Assembly: GCA_021325235.1 (NCBI GenBank)
Contig: JAJPHN010000040.1
Location: 1 to 64,000 of the forward strand
DNA length: 64,000 nt
Reading direction: 5' to 3'
DNA from: Terriglobia bacterium
GTDB lineage: Bacteria; Acidobacteriota; Terriglobia; Bryobacterales; Bryobacteraceae
Part shown: positions 8,389 to 17,083 of the stretch, piece after piece
Position numbering within the stretch: the stretch's first letter is position 1
Layout of the letters: each line of letters opens with the position of its first letter
Translations under genes and position numbers: made by a program
The notes under the pieces: model-generated
The model's input: only the letters and a program-made list of their open reading frames with translations
The model's database searches: none
Told to the model about the DNA's origin: nothing

Positions 8389-9138
8389 ATGACAAATGAA
8401 GTGCCGCCGGGCGCGGCGGAGGAGAGAATGCGCCGTTTTTCGCGGGCGAGTGTCTGGAGCCTGCGGCTGGTTGTGCTCGCAACAATCTTCACAGCGAACA
8501 TGCCGGGATTCGAGGACACGCCTCCAGCGTCGCCAACGGAAGGACACGAACGTGTTCTGTTTCTGGTACCGGCGTTCGATATCACCAACCGTGAAAATCC
8601 GGAGCCGTATACGGCTGAAGAGAAGCTGGCGCTCTCGCTGCGTATGGGCCTCGATCCCTTTATGTGGGTTTCGGCGGGCGTGAATGCCGCCCTGAGCCAG
8701 AGGGCGAACCAGTTTCCGCAATATGGACAAGGTATGCAGGGCTTTGGCAGACGATATGGCGCTGCCATGCTCGATACCGTGAACGGCGGGCTGGCCTCGA
8801 CGGCGTTTCGGATGGCGCTCCACCAGGACCCACGCTTTCACCGCCTGGGACACGGCAATGTTATGCACCGGATGGCGTATGCACTCAGCCAGGAGTTCTG
8901 GACCAGGGGCGACAACGGTACGCGGCAGTTCAACTGGTCGAAGATTCTCGGAACCCTTAGCAGCAGCGCGCTGGCAAACGCGTATTATCCGCCCGCACAA
9001 CGAGGCTTGGGATTGACGATGAACCGGTTCGGCATGAACCTGATGTGGGACCCGACAGGCCTGCTCACGGATGAGTTCTGGCCGGACATGCAGCGCAAGC
9101 TCGCCCGTACGTTGCATACGCGGAGGCGTCATGAGTAG
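8389..9138 (+). CDS. conserved acidobacterial protein of unknown function
   Basis: This 249-residue protein is started at ATG 8389 because GGAGG at 8376-8380 precedes it. A hydrophobic N-terminal segment (LRLVVLATIFTANM) suggests a signal peptide or anchor. The central part has the pattern FGRRYGAAMLD, ALHQDPRFHRLG, QFNWSKILG, ANAYYPPAQRG and DEFWPDM. I recognise this as the conserved core of a family common in Acidobacteriota genomes that has no known function. Its end overlaps the following glycosyltransferase-like gene by eight bases, so the two are probably in one operon. Confidence 0.75.
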   Translation: MTNEVPPGAAEERMRRFSRASVWSLRLVVLATIFTANMPGFEDTPPASPTEGHERVLFLVPAFDITNRENPEPYTAEEKLALSLRMGLDPFMWVSAGVNAALSQRANQFPQYGQGMQGFGRRYGAAMLDTVNGGLASTAFRMALHQDPRFHRLGHGNVMHRMAYALSQEFWTRGDNGTRQFNWSKILGTLSSSALANAYYPPAQRGLGLTMNRFGMNLMWDPTGLLTDEFWPDMQRKLARTLHTRRRHE

Positions 9139-10480
9139 GCACGAAACGGTCGTCCCGGACACTGCGGCGGCCCTTTATCGCCGGGCTTGCGTCACGACCA
9201 ACTATTCCCGCCGAAAGATGATTCGGCTGACTGCAGATTCGGCGGAGCTGATGTTCGCTGCGGGGCTTCTACTCCGGCTCATTGTTTGTGGATTCTGCTA
9301 TCCACATCATTTAAGCCCTGCCAGAAACCATTGGCAGTTTGGATATGAGATGGGCCGGGTGGCGCGCTCGATCTGGCAAGGAAACGGCTTCTCATCTCCG
9401 CTCGATGACGCAACCGGGCCTACTGCGTTTTATGCGCCGATCTATCCATATTTGATTGCTTTATGCCTGAAGATCTCCGGCGGTGTAAATCCCGCGAGTT
9501 CGGTCGCGATCCTTTCGTTGAACTCTGTTTTCAGCGCAGGCACCGTCTTTCCGATATGCCGATTGGCCGACATATTGTTCGGTCGCAAGACGGCGCGGTA
9601 CGCAGGATGGACTTGGGCCTTCTATCCCTATGGCATCGATTTTTCTGCAAACCGAATTTGGGAGAACGCTCTGGCATGCCTGCTATTCAGTTGTGCGCTT
9701 TTGCAAACCGTCCAACTCTGGCAGCGATGGCGGAACCAGAAATCGGCCCTGTGGGGCGCTACATGGGGCGTTGCGGCACTTGTTAGTCCATCGCTCGTCG
9801 CACCATTCCCAATTCTCGCTGCATGGTTGGGCCTAAGAAAGCCGAGGCGACAAAACGCGCTCAGAATCTTGATTCCTGCGAGCATGTTCCTGATTACGAT
9901 CGCACCTTGGAGCTACCGGAACTATCGCGTGTTTCATCGGCTGATTCCGCTGCGCGACAACTTCTGGCTCGAGGTGCACGTCGGCAACAATGGCGATCTC
10001 TCTGACGTGACGCCCGATTCCGGGCTGCTTTCTCACAATCACCTCGAGTATGGGCGGTTCAAGACATTAGGCGAAACCGGTTACATGGCTGCAAAACGTG
10101 CAGAGTATCTCGGGAAGGCGCAGGCGCATCCTTGGTTCTTCCTTCGCATGATATTCCGGCATTTCCTGTATCACTGGACGGGATTTTGGTCGTTCGATCG
10201 CGAGTTCTTGATGAAGGAGCCATTTGAGATACAAAACATGGCTGTTTCGTGCAGCATGCTATGCCTGATGCTCGTCGGCATACGCCGGGCTGCTCGACGA
10301 CACCTCTTGGGGTCCTGCGCGCCGCTGCTGATCGCACTCGCGATTTATCCGGCCGTTTATTACGTGACACACTCATCGCCGGAATACCGCCATCCTATGG
10401 ACCCGATCGCAATCGTATTCGGCTGCTTCGCGATTGCGTGCCGGCGAGAGCCGGTTGCTGCCGTAACCCAACCGGAATAA
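9131..10480 (+). CDS. GT39/ArnT-like polytopic glycosyltransferase
   Basis: This is a membrane protein of about 449 residues with roughly eight to ten hydrophobic spans (LMFAAGLLLRLIVCGF, ALCLKISG, LACLLFSCALLQ, ILIPASMFLITIAPW and others). The pattern FYAPIYPYLIAL early and APWSYRNYRVF later is typical of the dolichyl-phosphate-mannose / ArnT-like family, which moves sugars from polyprenyl-phosphate donors to lipids or proteins on the outer face of the inner membrane. Acceptor and sugar cannot be told. The ATG at 9131 overlaps the upstream gene. The original frame extends further upstream, so the start is uncertain. Confidence 0.75.
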   Translation: MSRHETVVPDTAAALYRRACVTTNYSRRKMIRLTADSAELMFAAGLLLRLIVCGFCYPHHLSPARNHWQFGYEMGRVARSIWQGNGFSSPLDDATGPTAFYAPIYPYLIALCLKISGGVNPASSVAILSLNSVFSAGTVFPICRLADILFGRKTARYAGWTWAFYPYGIDFSANRIWENALACLLFSCALLQTVQLWQRWRNQKSALWGATWGVAALVSPSLVAPFPILAAWLGLRKPRRQNALRILIPASMFLITIAPWSYRNYRVFHRLIPLRDNFWLEVHVGNNGDLSDVTPDSGLLSHNHLEYGRFKTLGETGYMAAKRAEYLGKAQAHPWFFLRMIFRHFLYHWTGFWSFDREFLMKEPFEIQNMAVSCSMLCLMLVGIRRAARRHLLGSCAPLLIALAIYPAVYYVTHSSPEYRHPMDPIAIVFGCFAIACRREPVAAVTQPE

Positions 10481-10582
10481 GCTTTCTAAAGAATCAGCCA
10501 AAGGCATGCAATTATCGCTCAGGCGAAGATTTTGATCCTGACGAGAAGCCTGTTAAGTTGCAAAATGACATGCCGGAGTCAA

Positions 10583-10602
10583 GCCCGAAATTTTCTGTAA
10601 AT
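10583..10602 (+). repeat. IS256-family left terminal inverted repeat
   Basis: GCCCGAAATTTTCTGTAAAT reads inward and matches the reverse complement of the right end at 16 of 20 positions, with TTCTGTAAAT identical. It lies 22 bases before the transposase stop codon, as expected for this family. Confidence 0.7.
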
Positions 10603-10624
10603 TGAATCTCCCGACTGACGGCAT

Positions 10625-11821
10625 TCAGGCCGCGTTTTTCGCCGCTTCGGCGGCAGTTTCCTGTGGTTCCTCCATAGTGAAGTAAATGCGCTCCATCCAT
10701 TCCTGATTGAGTTCGATCATCCATGCGCTAACCAGGCGCAGGCAGGCCTGCTCATTGGGGAAGTTCCGGATGACACCTGTCCGTCGTTTGATTTCCTGGT
10801 TGGTTCGTTCCAACATATTGGTCGAGCGCATGCGTTTGCGATGGCGCTCGGGCAACTGGTAGACCGTCAGAATCTCCTCGCCGTGATCGTCCAGCAGCGC
10901 GGCCACTTTGGGCACTCGTCTGGCTAGCGTTTCGATCGTTTCCTGCAATGCCTTGCGTGCTGAAACCAGGGTAGGCGCTTCCGTGATAGACCTCAGCGCA
11001 GCCAGCACGAGTGCTTTGTCACGCGCAGCGGTGTGGTTGAGTACGTTGCGCACAAAATGCACCTGACAACGCTGCCAGAGCACGCCCTGGAAATGCCGGG
11101 CAATGGCTTTGCGCATTCCTTTGTGGTCGTCCGAGACCACATACCGCACGCCGCGCAGTCCGCGCCGGCTCAGGTCGCTGAACACTTCGCCCCAACTCGC
11201 TTCGCTCTCGGAATCCGACACCCACACCCCCCAGCACTTCCCGGAATCCTTCCGCGCTGATGCCCACCACGATCAGCACGCCCTGGCTGATCACTTCGCC
11301 GCGGCGCCGTACCTTCTCATACCGCGCGTCGATCATCAGATACGGATAGCTCTTCTCGAGCGCACGCTCGCGCCATTGGCGGATCTCCTCGTCCAGCTTC
11401 ATTGCCAGCGCCGAAACCTGGCTCTTGCCGATCTCCAGCCCACATAGCGCTTCCGTGATGTCCCGCACCTTGCGCGTGGAAACTCCTTCCACATACATCT
11501 GCATGATGGCCAGCAATAGTGCTTTCTCGCTGCGCTGATAGCGCTCGAACAGCTCCGTCTGGAACTGCCCCTCACGATCCTTCGGTACCAGCAGTTCCAA
11601 CTCTCCCACCCGCGTCTTCAGCACCCGCGGCTTGTAGCCATTCCGATGCCCACGCCGTTCGCTGGTCCGCTCGTAACTGTCGGCTTGCAGAAAGCTCGCA
11701 AGCTCGGCCTCCAGCACCTGCTGAACGACGCGCTCCACCAGCGCTTTCATCCCGTCGTCGCCAGATGCTGCCGCCTCTTGCCAGACCCCCTTTGTTCGCT
11801 ATCTGTGCTCTTGCGAGCCAT
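10625..11821 (-). pseudogene. IS256 (Mutator-type) transposase, two frame changes
   Basis: The start MARKSTDSEQ at 11821 matches the family. The body contains KALVERVVQQVLEAEL, RRGHRNGYKPR, VPKDREGQFQTELFERYQ and, after a shift, WVSDSESEASWGEVFSD to the stop at 10625. The DDE residues are visible: Asp in YLMIDARYEKV, Asp in YVVSDDHKG and Glu in NMLERTNQEIKRRT. The first shift is in a run of five G (coding strand, about 11788) and the second in a run of six G (about 11232). Adding one base to the first and removing one from the second restores a continuous protein of about 398 residues. Both being G homopolymers makes base-calling error a serious alternative. Confidence 0.85.
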
Positions 11822-11917
11822 CACCTCTCTCCTTTCAAACGTTTGTTAGACAAAAACATTCTAAGGAGATTCTGTTGGCTCGCTCTGCCTCGCGCTCTGC
11901 GCTCGCTTCGCTCGCCT

Positions 11918-11937
11918 ATTTACAGAAGTTTAAGGGC
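11918..11937 (-). repeat. IS256-family right terminal inverted repeat
   Basis: ATTTACAGAAGTTTAAGGGC is the inverted partner of 10583-10602. Beyond it the sequence belongs to the interrupted kinase gene, whose frame reads through it to a stop inside the element. Confidence 0.7.
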
Positions 11938-13078
11938 ACAATCTGTTTATCTTCGTCCGACTTTACCAATGATTCTTCGCCTGACGCCCCATTCGCCGCC
12001 TTCTGGGAGAGGTCCATGTGGCCATTGCGGCCGGAAGCATAAGCCAGCGGATCGCTGAAAGTAACATTTTCCGGCCGAGAGATCGAGAAACGAACCAGCC
12101 CTGCTGCAGCTGGCGGTTTGCGGAAATATAGCAAAGCGAAAAGCGCTGCGATGGACGCGAAAAGGCAGGTAAGTGCCCACGCAAGGTGACTCGTGTTCCA
12201 TGATGGCGCTAAAAGCGTGGCGCGGCTTTCGCTTTCAAACGCTCGTTTACCGGTCGCGATTTCGTATAGCACCGTGCCGAAAAGCGAAGATGTCCGTTCG
12301 CGCATCGGTCTCCTTACCCTCCAACTGCTCTGGCGCCATGTACGGCAAGGTTCCCAGGATCATGCCTTCTTCCGTCAGCGGGTCGGCAGGCTGGTTACGC
12401 GCGAGGAAGACTTCGCCATCTCCGTTTTCGCCAAACCAAAATCGACTATTTTCACCCCCGATTTCGTTAGCAAAATGTTGCCGGGCTTCAGATCGCGGTG
12501 CACCACTCCGTGCCGATGCGCGGAATCGAGAGCATCGGCGCTCTCAATCGCATAGCGAAGCATCTGCTCGATCGGCAGCGCACCTCTGGCAACCCGTTTC
12601 TCGAGCGTTTCTCCTTCGAGGTACTCCATTACCCAAAAGTCGACGCCATTCTCGCGGCCGATGTCATACAGCGTGCAGATATTGCCGATGGCTCAGCGCG
12701 GAGATGGCGCGCGCTTCACGTTCGAAGCGCTACCTCAGGCGCCCTTTCCTAGACAAGTGAAAGGGAAAGATTCTAATTGCAACGGTTCGGTTCAATCGCT
12801 TGTCATTCGCGCGATAGACGTCGCCTATTCCCCCGCGGCCCAGTTGCTTGATGATTTCGAAATGACCCAGTTTCGTGCCGGGAGCGAGTGTGGATGAGAG
12901 CGGTGAAGTTTCCAGAAATGAATCGGCACTGCTTTCCATCCAGCAGGGACTGCACTTCGGCTCGAATTTCTGCATCGTCGGGGCAAACGCGTTTTAGAAA
13001 GCCCATGCGTTTTTCGGGCGGCTCGGCTTGCGCGGCCCGAAACAATTCCTCTACTCGTTTGCAGAGGTCAGCCTCCAT
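11938..13078 (-). pseudogene. Ser/Thr protein kinase remnant, frameshifted and IS-truncated
   Basis: Starting MEADLCKRVEELFRAA at 13078, the pieces in different frames keep kinase order. They are a glycine loop (LGRGGIGDVYRA), the VAIRIF strand, [12 protein letters not shown], the catalytic loop [31 protein letters not shown], and then FGTVLYEIATGKRAF. A membrane span (LTCLFASIAALFALLYF) and the beginning of a C-terminal sensor region (RFSISRPENVTF) follow. At least four frame changes are needed. The 3' end is cut by the IS256 element at 11938. The N-terminal 50 residues resemble those of the intact kinase at 51539-54229, so both come from the same module type. Confidence 0.85.
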
Positions 13079-13288
13079 GCCTTGTTCCCTCCCGCGTCAA
13101 CTCGCGTTTGAGCCAAATTCGGGCAAGCTTCCAGTCGTGAATGACGGTGTTGGGATGTAGGTTAAGTACCTCGGCTGCCTCTTCGACGCTCATGCTCCGA
13201 AATAGCGAAGTTCCACGATCCTGGCTTTGCGCGGATCGAATTTTGCTGGCTCATTCAGGGCGTCGTCGAGAGAGACAAGCGCAGCCAT
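13068..13288 (-). pseudogene. ECF-like sigma factor remnant (region 4 only)
   Basis: From 13288 the frame reads [14 protein letters not shown]. After a one-base change it continues [21 protein letters not shown] and LARIWLKREL to a TGA at 13070-13068. This is region 4 of the ECF subfamily that precedes Ser/Thr kinase genes in Acidobacteriota. The closest comparison here is VELRYFGGMSNGEVAEAL in the intact sigma gene at 54262-54858. Region 2 is missing: the sequence passes directly into the neighbouring LuxR gene, so a deletion removed the front. The stop overlaps the kinase remnant start by 11 bases, preserving the original coupling. Confidence 0.75.
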
Positions 13289-13299
13289 GCGCACCGTCC

Positions 13300-13860
13300 C
13301 TAAATCGGCACGAGCCCGCGCCGGATCGCAATCGTCACCGCCTCAGTCCGAGTCGCCGCGCCCAGCTTCGCCAGAATCTGCGCAACGTGAAACTTCGCCG
13401 TGTGATCGGAGATCCCCAGCTTTCCCGCGATCTCTTTATTCGCCAGCCCGTCGGCCATCATCCGCAGCACTTGCCGCTCACGCTGCGTCAGCTCTTCCGG
13501 AATGTAGGCATTCTCGTCAGCAGCCAATCGAGCCGAATCCGGCAATCGCCGTTGAGCCTGCTCGCGCGTGAGCACAGTCAGATCCTGCGCCGCAGCCAGA
13601 ATCGCGGTCGCGAGCTCTTCGGCGGAAACATTCAACGGAAGCCACGCGCGCAGCTGCGCATCGAACGAAGGCGCGGCATGATCCGATAGCAGCACAACCA
13701 AGCTTTCGACCGGTGCCCGGCGCGCATGACCGATCACAACGCAAACGTCGGAAAACGCGGCGGGCGAATCGACGATCTCGATCCGCTCGTCCTGCGCGAG
13801 CAGGTCGGCGACGGCGCGTTCCTGCGTCCGGCTGTCGCCAATAATCCGAACGCGAGTCAT
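13300..13860 (-). CDS. LuxR/NarL-type regulator with degenerate receiver
   Basis: This 186-residue protein has a C-terminal LuxR helix-turn-helix ([20 protein letters not shown], then [18 protein letters not shown], about 123-180). The first 110 residues have the length of a receiver domain. However, the strand that normally carries the phosphorylated Asp reads DVCVVIGHA, with no Asp at the usual site, and the T/S and K sites are also unclear. It is thus likely to be a phosphorylation-independent regulator. Its start overlaps the stop of the upstream HtrA-like gene (ATGA 13857-13860), so the two are co-translated. Confidence 0.85.
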   Translation of the reverse strand: MTRVRIIGDSRTQERAVADLLAQDERIEIVDSPAAFSDVCVVIGHARRAPVESLVVLLSDHAAPSFDAQLRAWLPLNVSAEELATAILAAAQDLTVLTREQAQRRLPDSARLAADENAYIPEELTQRERQVLRMMADGLANKEIAGKLGISDHTAKFHVAQILAKLGAATRTEAVTIAIRRGLVPI

Positions 13861-14783
13861 CCGCGCGACTGGCTTCGTTCCCTCACCTTTAACTCCACCT
13901 CAACCGGCTTTCCGCCTCGCAGGACAACGGCCCTGATCTCGCGTCCAACAATATCGCCGCGCAGTGCATCGTGCAGCTCGTCGATGTCGCCCATCCCTGC
14001 ACCGTTGAAGAGCACCAGAATATCGCCCAGCTGCAGACCAGCCTCGTGCGCCGGCGATTCCGGTTCCACGCTCAGGATAATCAGCCCGCGATTCTTCACG
14101 TCCTTGAGAGTGCTGCGCAGCTCATCCGGTAACCCTACGGGCTGCACACCGATTCCCAGATAGCCGCGCCGGATTCTGCCCTGCTCCAGAAGCTCGCGCG
14201 CAATTCGATCGATGGTCGTCATCGGAACTGCGATCGTGGAATGCCGCGAGAGCGCAGGTGTCGCCATGCCGATCAGCTTCCCGTCCGCCGTAACCGCTGC
14301 TGCGCCCGCCTGCGATGGATACAGATTTACATCCAATCGCAGGAAGCGATCCAGCGCTCCTCCGCGCCACATTTTTCGTCCCGGACCAGCCGCACCCAGC
14401 ACCCCCAGGCTCGCCGTTGCGCCCACATCGGCGGTCATTCCGACGATCAGCGTCAGCGAACCCGCTTCGAGCGACTCCGCGTTCGCGCTTTCGAGTACCC
14501 CGCCGCTCAGTCCCTCCGCTTTCAAAATCGCAAGATCGATTCCGGCTTCTCGCCCCAGCACCGTTGCGCGCACCTCGTTTCCGTCCGCGCTCTGCACCGG
14601 CACGCTGCCCTCGCGCCGCAAGGCATGATTAGCAACGGCGATCAGATCGTTCTTTAATTTGATGCCGCTCGTCACCCGGTAAGCTGCCGATTTCACGGCC
14701 ACAACCCCGGAAGCCGCTTCCTTCACGAGCGCTGTCAACGCGCGCGAGAACCCGGTCAACTCGTTTACAGATGAACCATTCAT
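13857..14783 (-). CDS. HtrA/DegQ-like PDZ protein with the catalytic Ser replaced
   Basis: This 308-residue protein is laid out like a trypsin-fold HtrA protease plus one PDZ domain (about 206-300: YLGIGVQPV, GLIILSVEPESPAHEAGLQ, GDILVLFNG). His53 (VANHAL) and Asp83 (GIDLAILK) of the triad are present. The GNSGG loop is replaced by PSQAGAAAV, leaving Ala159 where the nucleophile should be. No signal peptide is evident, so it may stay in the cytoplasm. ATG 14783 is chosen because it keeps the gene clear of the divergent moeA and is preceded by GAGG. A longer frame exists upstream to 14954. It probably binds peptides through PDZ and the dead protease fold rather than cutting them. Confidence 0.85.
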   Translation of the reverse strand: MNGSSVNELTGFSRALTALVKEAASGVVAVKSAAYRVTSGIKLKNDLIAVANHALRREGSVPVQSADGNEVRATVLGREAGIDLAILKAEGLSGGVLESANAESLEAGSLTLIVGMTADVGATASLGVLGAAGPGRKMWRGGALDRFLRLDVNLYPSQAGAAAVTADGKLIGMATPALSRHSTIAVPMTTIDRIARELLEQGRIRRGYLGIGVQPVGLPDELRSTLKDVKNRGLIILSVEPESPAHEAGLQLGDILVLFNGAGMGDIDELHDALRGDIVGREIRAVVLRGGKPVEVELKVRERSQSRG

Positions 14784-14860
14784 GACCTCACTATGAGCGT
14801 TTTGCGCCCTTGCTCGCATCCGCCTTTTGGGCAGGCGCCTGGAGCATGTAAAATTCGTAG

Positions 14861-16075
14861 GTGCGCGAAGCTCCGGCTCCCCCAGCGCTGCCCTTTGAAG
14901 AAGCGCGGCAAATCGTCGTTGATACCGTGCGCGCACTTCCGCATCCCCGGACAACCGAAACGGTTCCGCTCGATGCTGCTTATGGACGGCGTCTGGCTGA
15001 GGCTCTTCGCGCCGATCGCGATTATCCCGCTCTTCGCCGATCCCTCCGCGACGGTTTCGCTGTGCATGCTTCCGATCTCCCGGGCACTCTGCGCGTCCGC
15101 GGCGAATTGCGAGCCGGTGAGCATGCTGCTATCACACTCGGCCCGGGCGAGGCGATTGAAATCATGACCGGTGCACCGCTTCCCGAAGGTGCCGACGCTG
15201 TTGTCATGGTCGAGCATGTCACTCGCGTGAACGGCGATGTCAAAATCGACCGCACTGCCGAGCCGGGTCAGTTCATCAACGGCCGCGGTGCCGAAGCACG
15301 AGCCGGCACGGAACTGATTGCGCAAGGCACCAGGCTCGATGCGAGCCACATCGCAACTCTGGCCGGCGCAGGCCGTTCTTCCGTTCCGGTTTTCACCCGT
15401 CCGCGTGTGGCCATTCTTGCCACCGGCGATGAAATCGTAGCGCTCGACGAAGAACCGCAGCCGCACCAGATCCGCAACTCCAATTCGCACATGCTGGCCG
15501 CGCTGGTGCGCCGGGCGGGGGGCGAACCTTCCATCCTTCCCATCGCGCGCGATACCCGTGCCGCTCTCGATCCGCTGCTCGTGCAGGGTCTCGCCTCCGA
15601 CATGCTCGTGATCAGCGGCGGCGTGTCTGCCGGCAAGTACGATCTGGTCAAGCCTGCTTTGTGCGAACTCGGTGCGCTGTTCTATTTCGAGCGTGTCCGT
15701 ATTCAGCCCGGTCAGCCCGCGGTTTTTGGCACGCGCGCCGCCAAGCCGGTCTTCGGCCTTCCTGGGAATCCAGGCTCCTCGCTCGTCACCTTCGAGCTCT
15801 TCGCCCGCCCTGCACTCGAACTGCTCGCCGGTGAATCGGAGCCCATCCTGCCTCTGCTCTCTGCTCGCTTTGAAGCACCGTTTCGGCATAAGCTCGGTCT
15901 CACACGCTTCCTGCCCGCACGCCTCAGCGCCGATGGCCAGCATCTGCGCCACATTCCCTGGCAGGGATCGAGCGACATCCCCGCGCTCGCCCGGGCCAAC
16001 TGTTTTCTCGTTGCCGATCACGATCGTGAAAGTTGGAACACCGGCGATTCCATTCGTGTCCTGTCAAAGCCATGA
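14861..16075 (+). CDS. moeA: molybdopterin molybdenumtransferase MoeA
   Basis: This 404-residue protein inserts molybdate into adenylylated molybdopterin. Motifs are DGFAVHASDLPG near residue 65-76, IMTGAPLPEGADAVVM, the MoCF-binding domain with ILATGDEI and ISGGVSAGKYDL, then FGLPGNPGSSLVTFE. The length is normal for MoeA (about 400). It starts at GTG 14861. The stop overlaps moaC (ATGA at 16072). It heads a three-gene cofactor operon that would serve the NasA nitrate reductase encoded at 45.7-47.9 kb. Confidence 0.95.
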   Translation: MREAPAPPALPFEEARQIVVDTVRALPHPRTTETVPLDAAYGRRLAEALRADRDYPALRRSLRDGFAVHASDLPGTLRVRGELRAGEHAAITLGPGEAIEIMTGAPLPEGADAVVMVEHVTRVNGDVKIDRTAEPGQFINGRGAEARAGTELIAQGTRLDASHIATLAGAGRSSVPVFTRPRVAILATGDEIVALDEEPQPHQIRNSNSHMLAALVRRAGGEPSILPIARDTRAALDPLLVQGLASDMLVISGGVSAGKYDLVKPALCELGALFYFERVRIQPGQPAVFGTRAAKPVFGLPGNPGSSLVTFELFARPALELLAGESEPILPLLSARFEAPFRHKLGLTRFLPARLSADGQHLRHIPWQGSSDIPALARANCFLVADHDRESWNTGDSIRVLSKP

Positions 16076-16560
16076 GCAAACTTTCGCACTACAATAACTC
16101 CGGCGAAGTCTCAATGGTCGACATCTCGGAGAAAGCGCCAACGAGACGCACCGCACGCGCGCACGCTTTTGTCCGGATGAGCGCCGAGGTGTTAGCCGCG
16201 CTGCCCTCGAATAAGAAAGGTAACCCGCTCGAGGTCGCTCGCATCGCCGGTATTTCGGCCGCCAAGAAAACAGCGGAGCTGATTCCGCTCTGCCATCAGA
16301 TCCCGCTCTCGCACGTGGCGATCGAGTTCGTGCAACAGCCCGACGGCATTGTCGTCGAGGCCACCGCGGCGACAACTGCGCCAACCGGCGTCGAAATGGA
16401 AGCGCTCACCGCCGCTTCCATCGCCGCGCTCACCATCTACGACATGACGAAAGCGCTCGACAAGGCGATCGAGATACGCGAAATTTACCTGCTCGAGAAG
16501 ACCGGCGGTAAATCGGGCGAATATCGCCGGGCACAACCAGGCCGCACCAAACCAGAATGA
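16072..16560 (+). CDS. moaC: cyclic pyranopterin monophosphate synthase MoaC
   Basis: This 162-residue protein converts the MoaA product into cyclic pyranopterin monophosphate, an early step of molybdenum cofactor synthesis. The motifs KKTAELIPLCHQIPLSHV and EALTAASIAALTIYDMTKAL contain the conserved active-site residues. The ATG at 16072 overlaps the moeA stop, and its own TGA overlaps the mog start, so all three are translationally coupled. An N-terminal MVDISEKAPTRRTA segment matches the family. Confidence 0.96.
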   Translation: MSKLSHYNNSGEVSMVDISEKAPTRRTARAHAFVRMSAEVLAALPSNKKGNPLEVARIAGISAAKKTAELIPLCHQIPLSHVAIEFVQQPDGIVVEATAATTAPTGVEMEALTAASIAALTIYDMTKALDKAIEIREIYLLEKTGGKSGEYRRAQPGRTKPE

Positions 16561-17036
16561 TCCGCGCTGCCATTCTCACCGTCAGCGATTCCGCGTTTGC
16601 AGGCGCGCGCCAAGATCTCTCCGGGCCCGCACTCGCCCGGCGCTGCACCGAATTCGGCTGGACGGTCCATGCGCGTGCGCTTGTTCCCGATGATCCGCAC
16701 CAGATCTCGACCAAGCTCTCGCAATGGACCGATAGCGGCATTGCCGATCTGCTTCTCACAACCGGCGGCACCGGTATTGGACCGCGCGATCACACGCCCG
16801 AAGCCACGCGCGAGGTACTCGAACGCGAGTTACCTGGAGTAGCTGAGTTTCTGCGCCTCAAGGGGCTCGAGCAGACGCCATTCTCCGTGCTTTCGCGCGC
16901 ACTGGCAGGTACACGTGGTAAGGCCCTGATCGTGAATCTCCCGGGATCGCCCAAAGGAGCCGTTTACTCGCTCGAAATCCTCCAGCCGCTCGTGACACAT
17001 GCGCTGAAGCTCCTGGCCGGGGATACGGAACATTGA
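16557..17036 (+). CDS. mog: molybdopterin adenylyltransferase (MogA/MoaB type)
   Basis: This 159-residue MoCF-fold protein adenylylates molybdopterin before MoeA loads molybdenum. The signature TTGGTGIGPRDHTPEAT (about 67-83) and NLPGSPKGA (about 127-135) are intact. Its length fits MogA or MoaB. The two are hard to separate by eye, so the general symbol mog is used. It completes the moeA-moaC-mog operon. moaA, moaD and moaE are not in this window. Confidence 0.92.
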   Translation: MIRAAILTVSDSAFAGARQDLSGPALARRCTEFGWTVHARALVPDDPHQISTKLSQWTDSGIADLLLTTGGTGIGPRDHTPEATREVLERELPGVAEFLRLKGLEQTPFSVLSRALAGTRGKALIVNLPGSPKGAVYSLEILQPLVTHALKLLAGDTEH

Positions 17037-17083
17037 AGCTCGGGAAACGCGGGCCGAGCGCGGTGCATCTCTAAGATGAATAT

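Larger units (their letters stand above)
10583..11937. mobile_element. IS256-family insertion sequence
   Basis: The element is about 1.35 kb, bounded by imperfect 20-base inverted repeats (16 of 20 match) and encodes one IS256-type transposase on the minus strand. It interrupts a decayed Ser/Thr kinase gene, whose reading frame runs into the right repeat. No clear 8-9 base target duplication was seen outside the repeats, which may mean an old insertion or that the true ends differ by a few bases. The transposase carries two frame changes, so the copy is probably unable to move by itself. Confidence 0.8.

Noticed and set aside
10575-11945. Target-site duplication of the IS256 element
   Set aside because: The eight to nine bases outside each inverted repeat differ.
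14780-16021. A 413-codon open frame on the minus strand
   Set aside because: Antisense to moeA, which is unequivocal.
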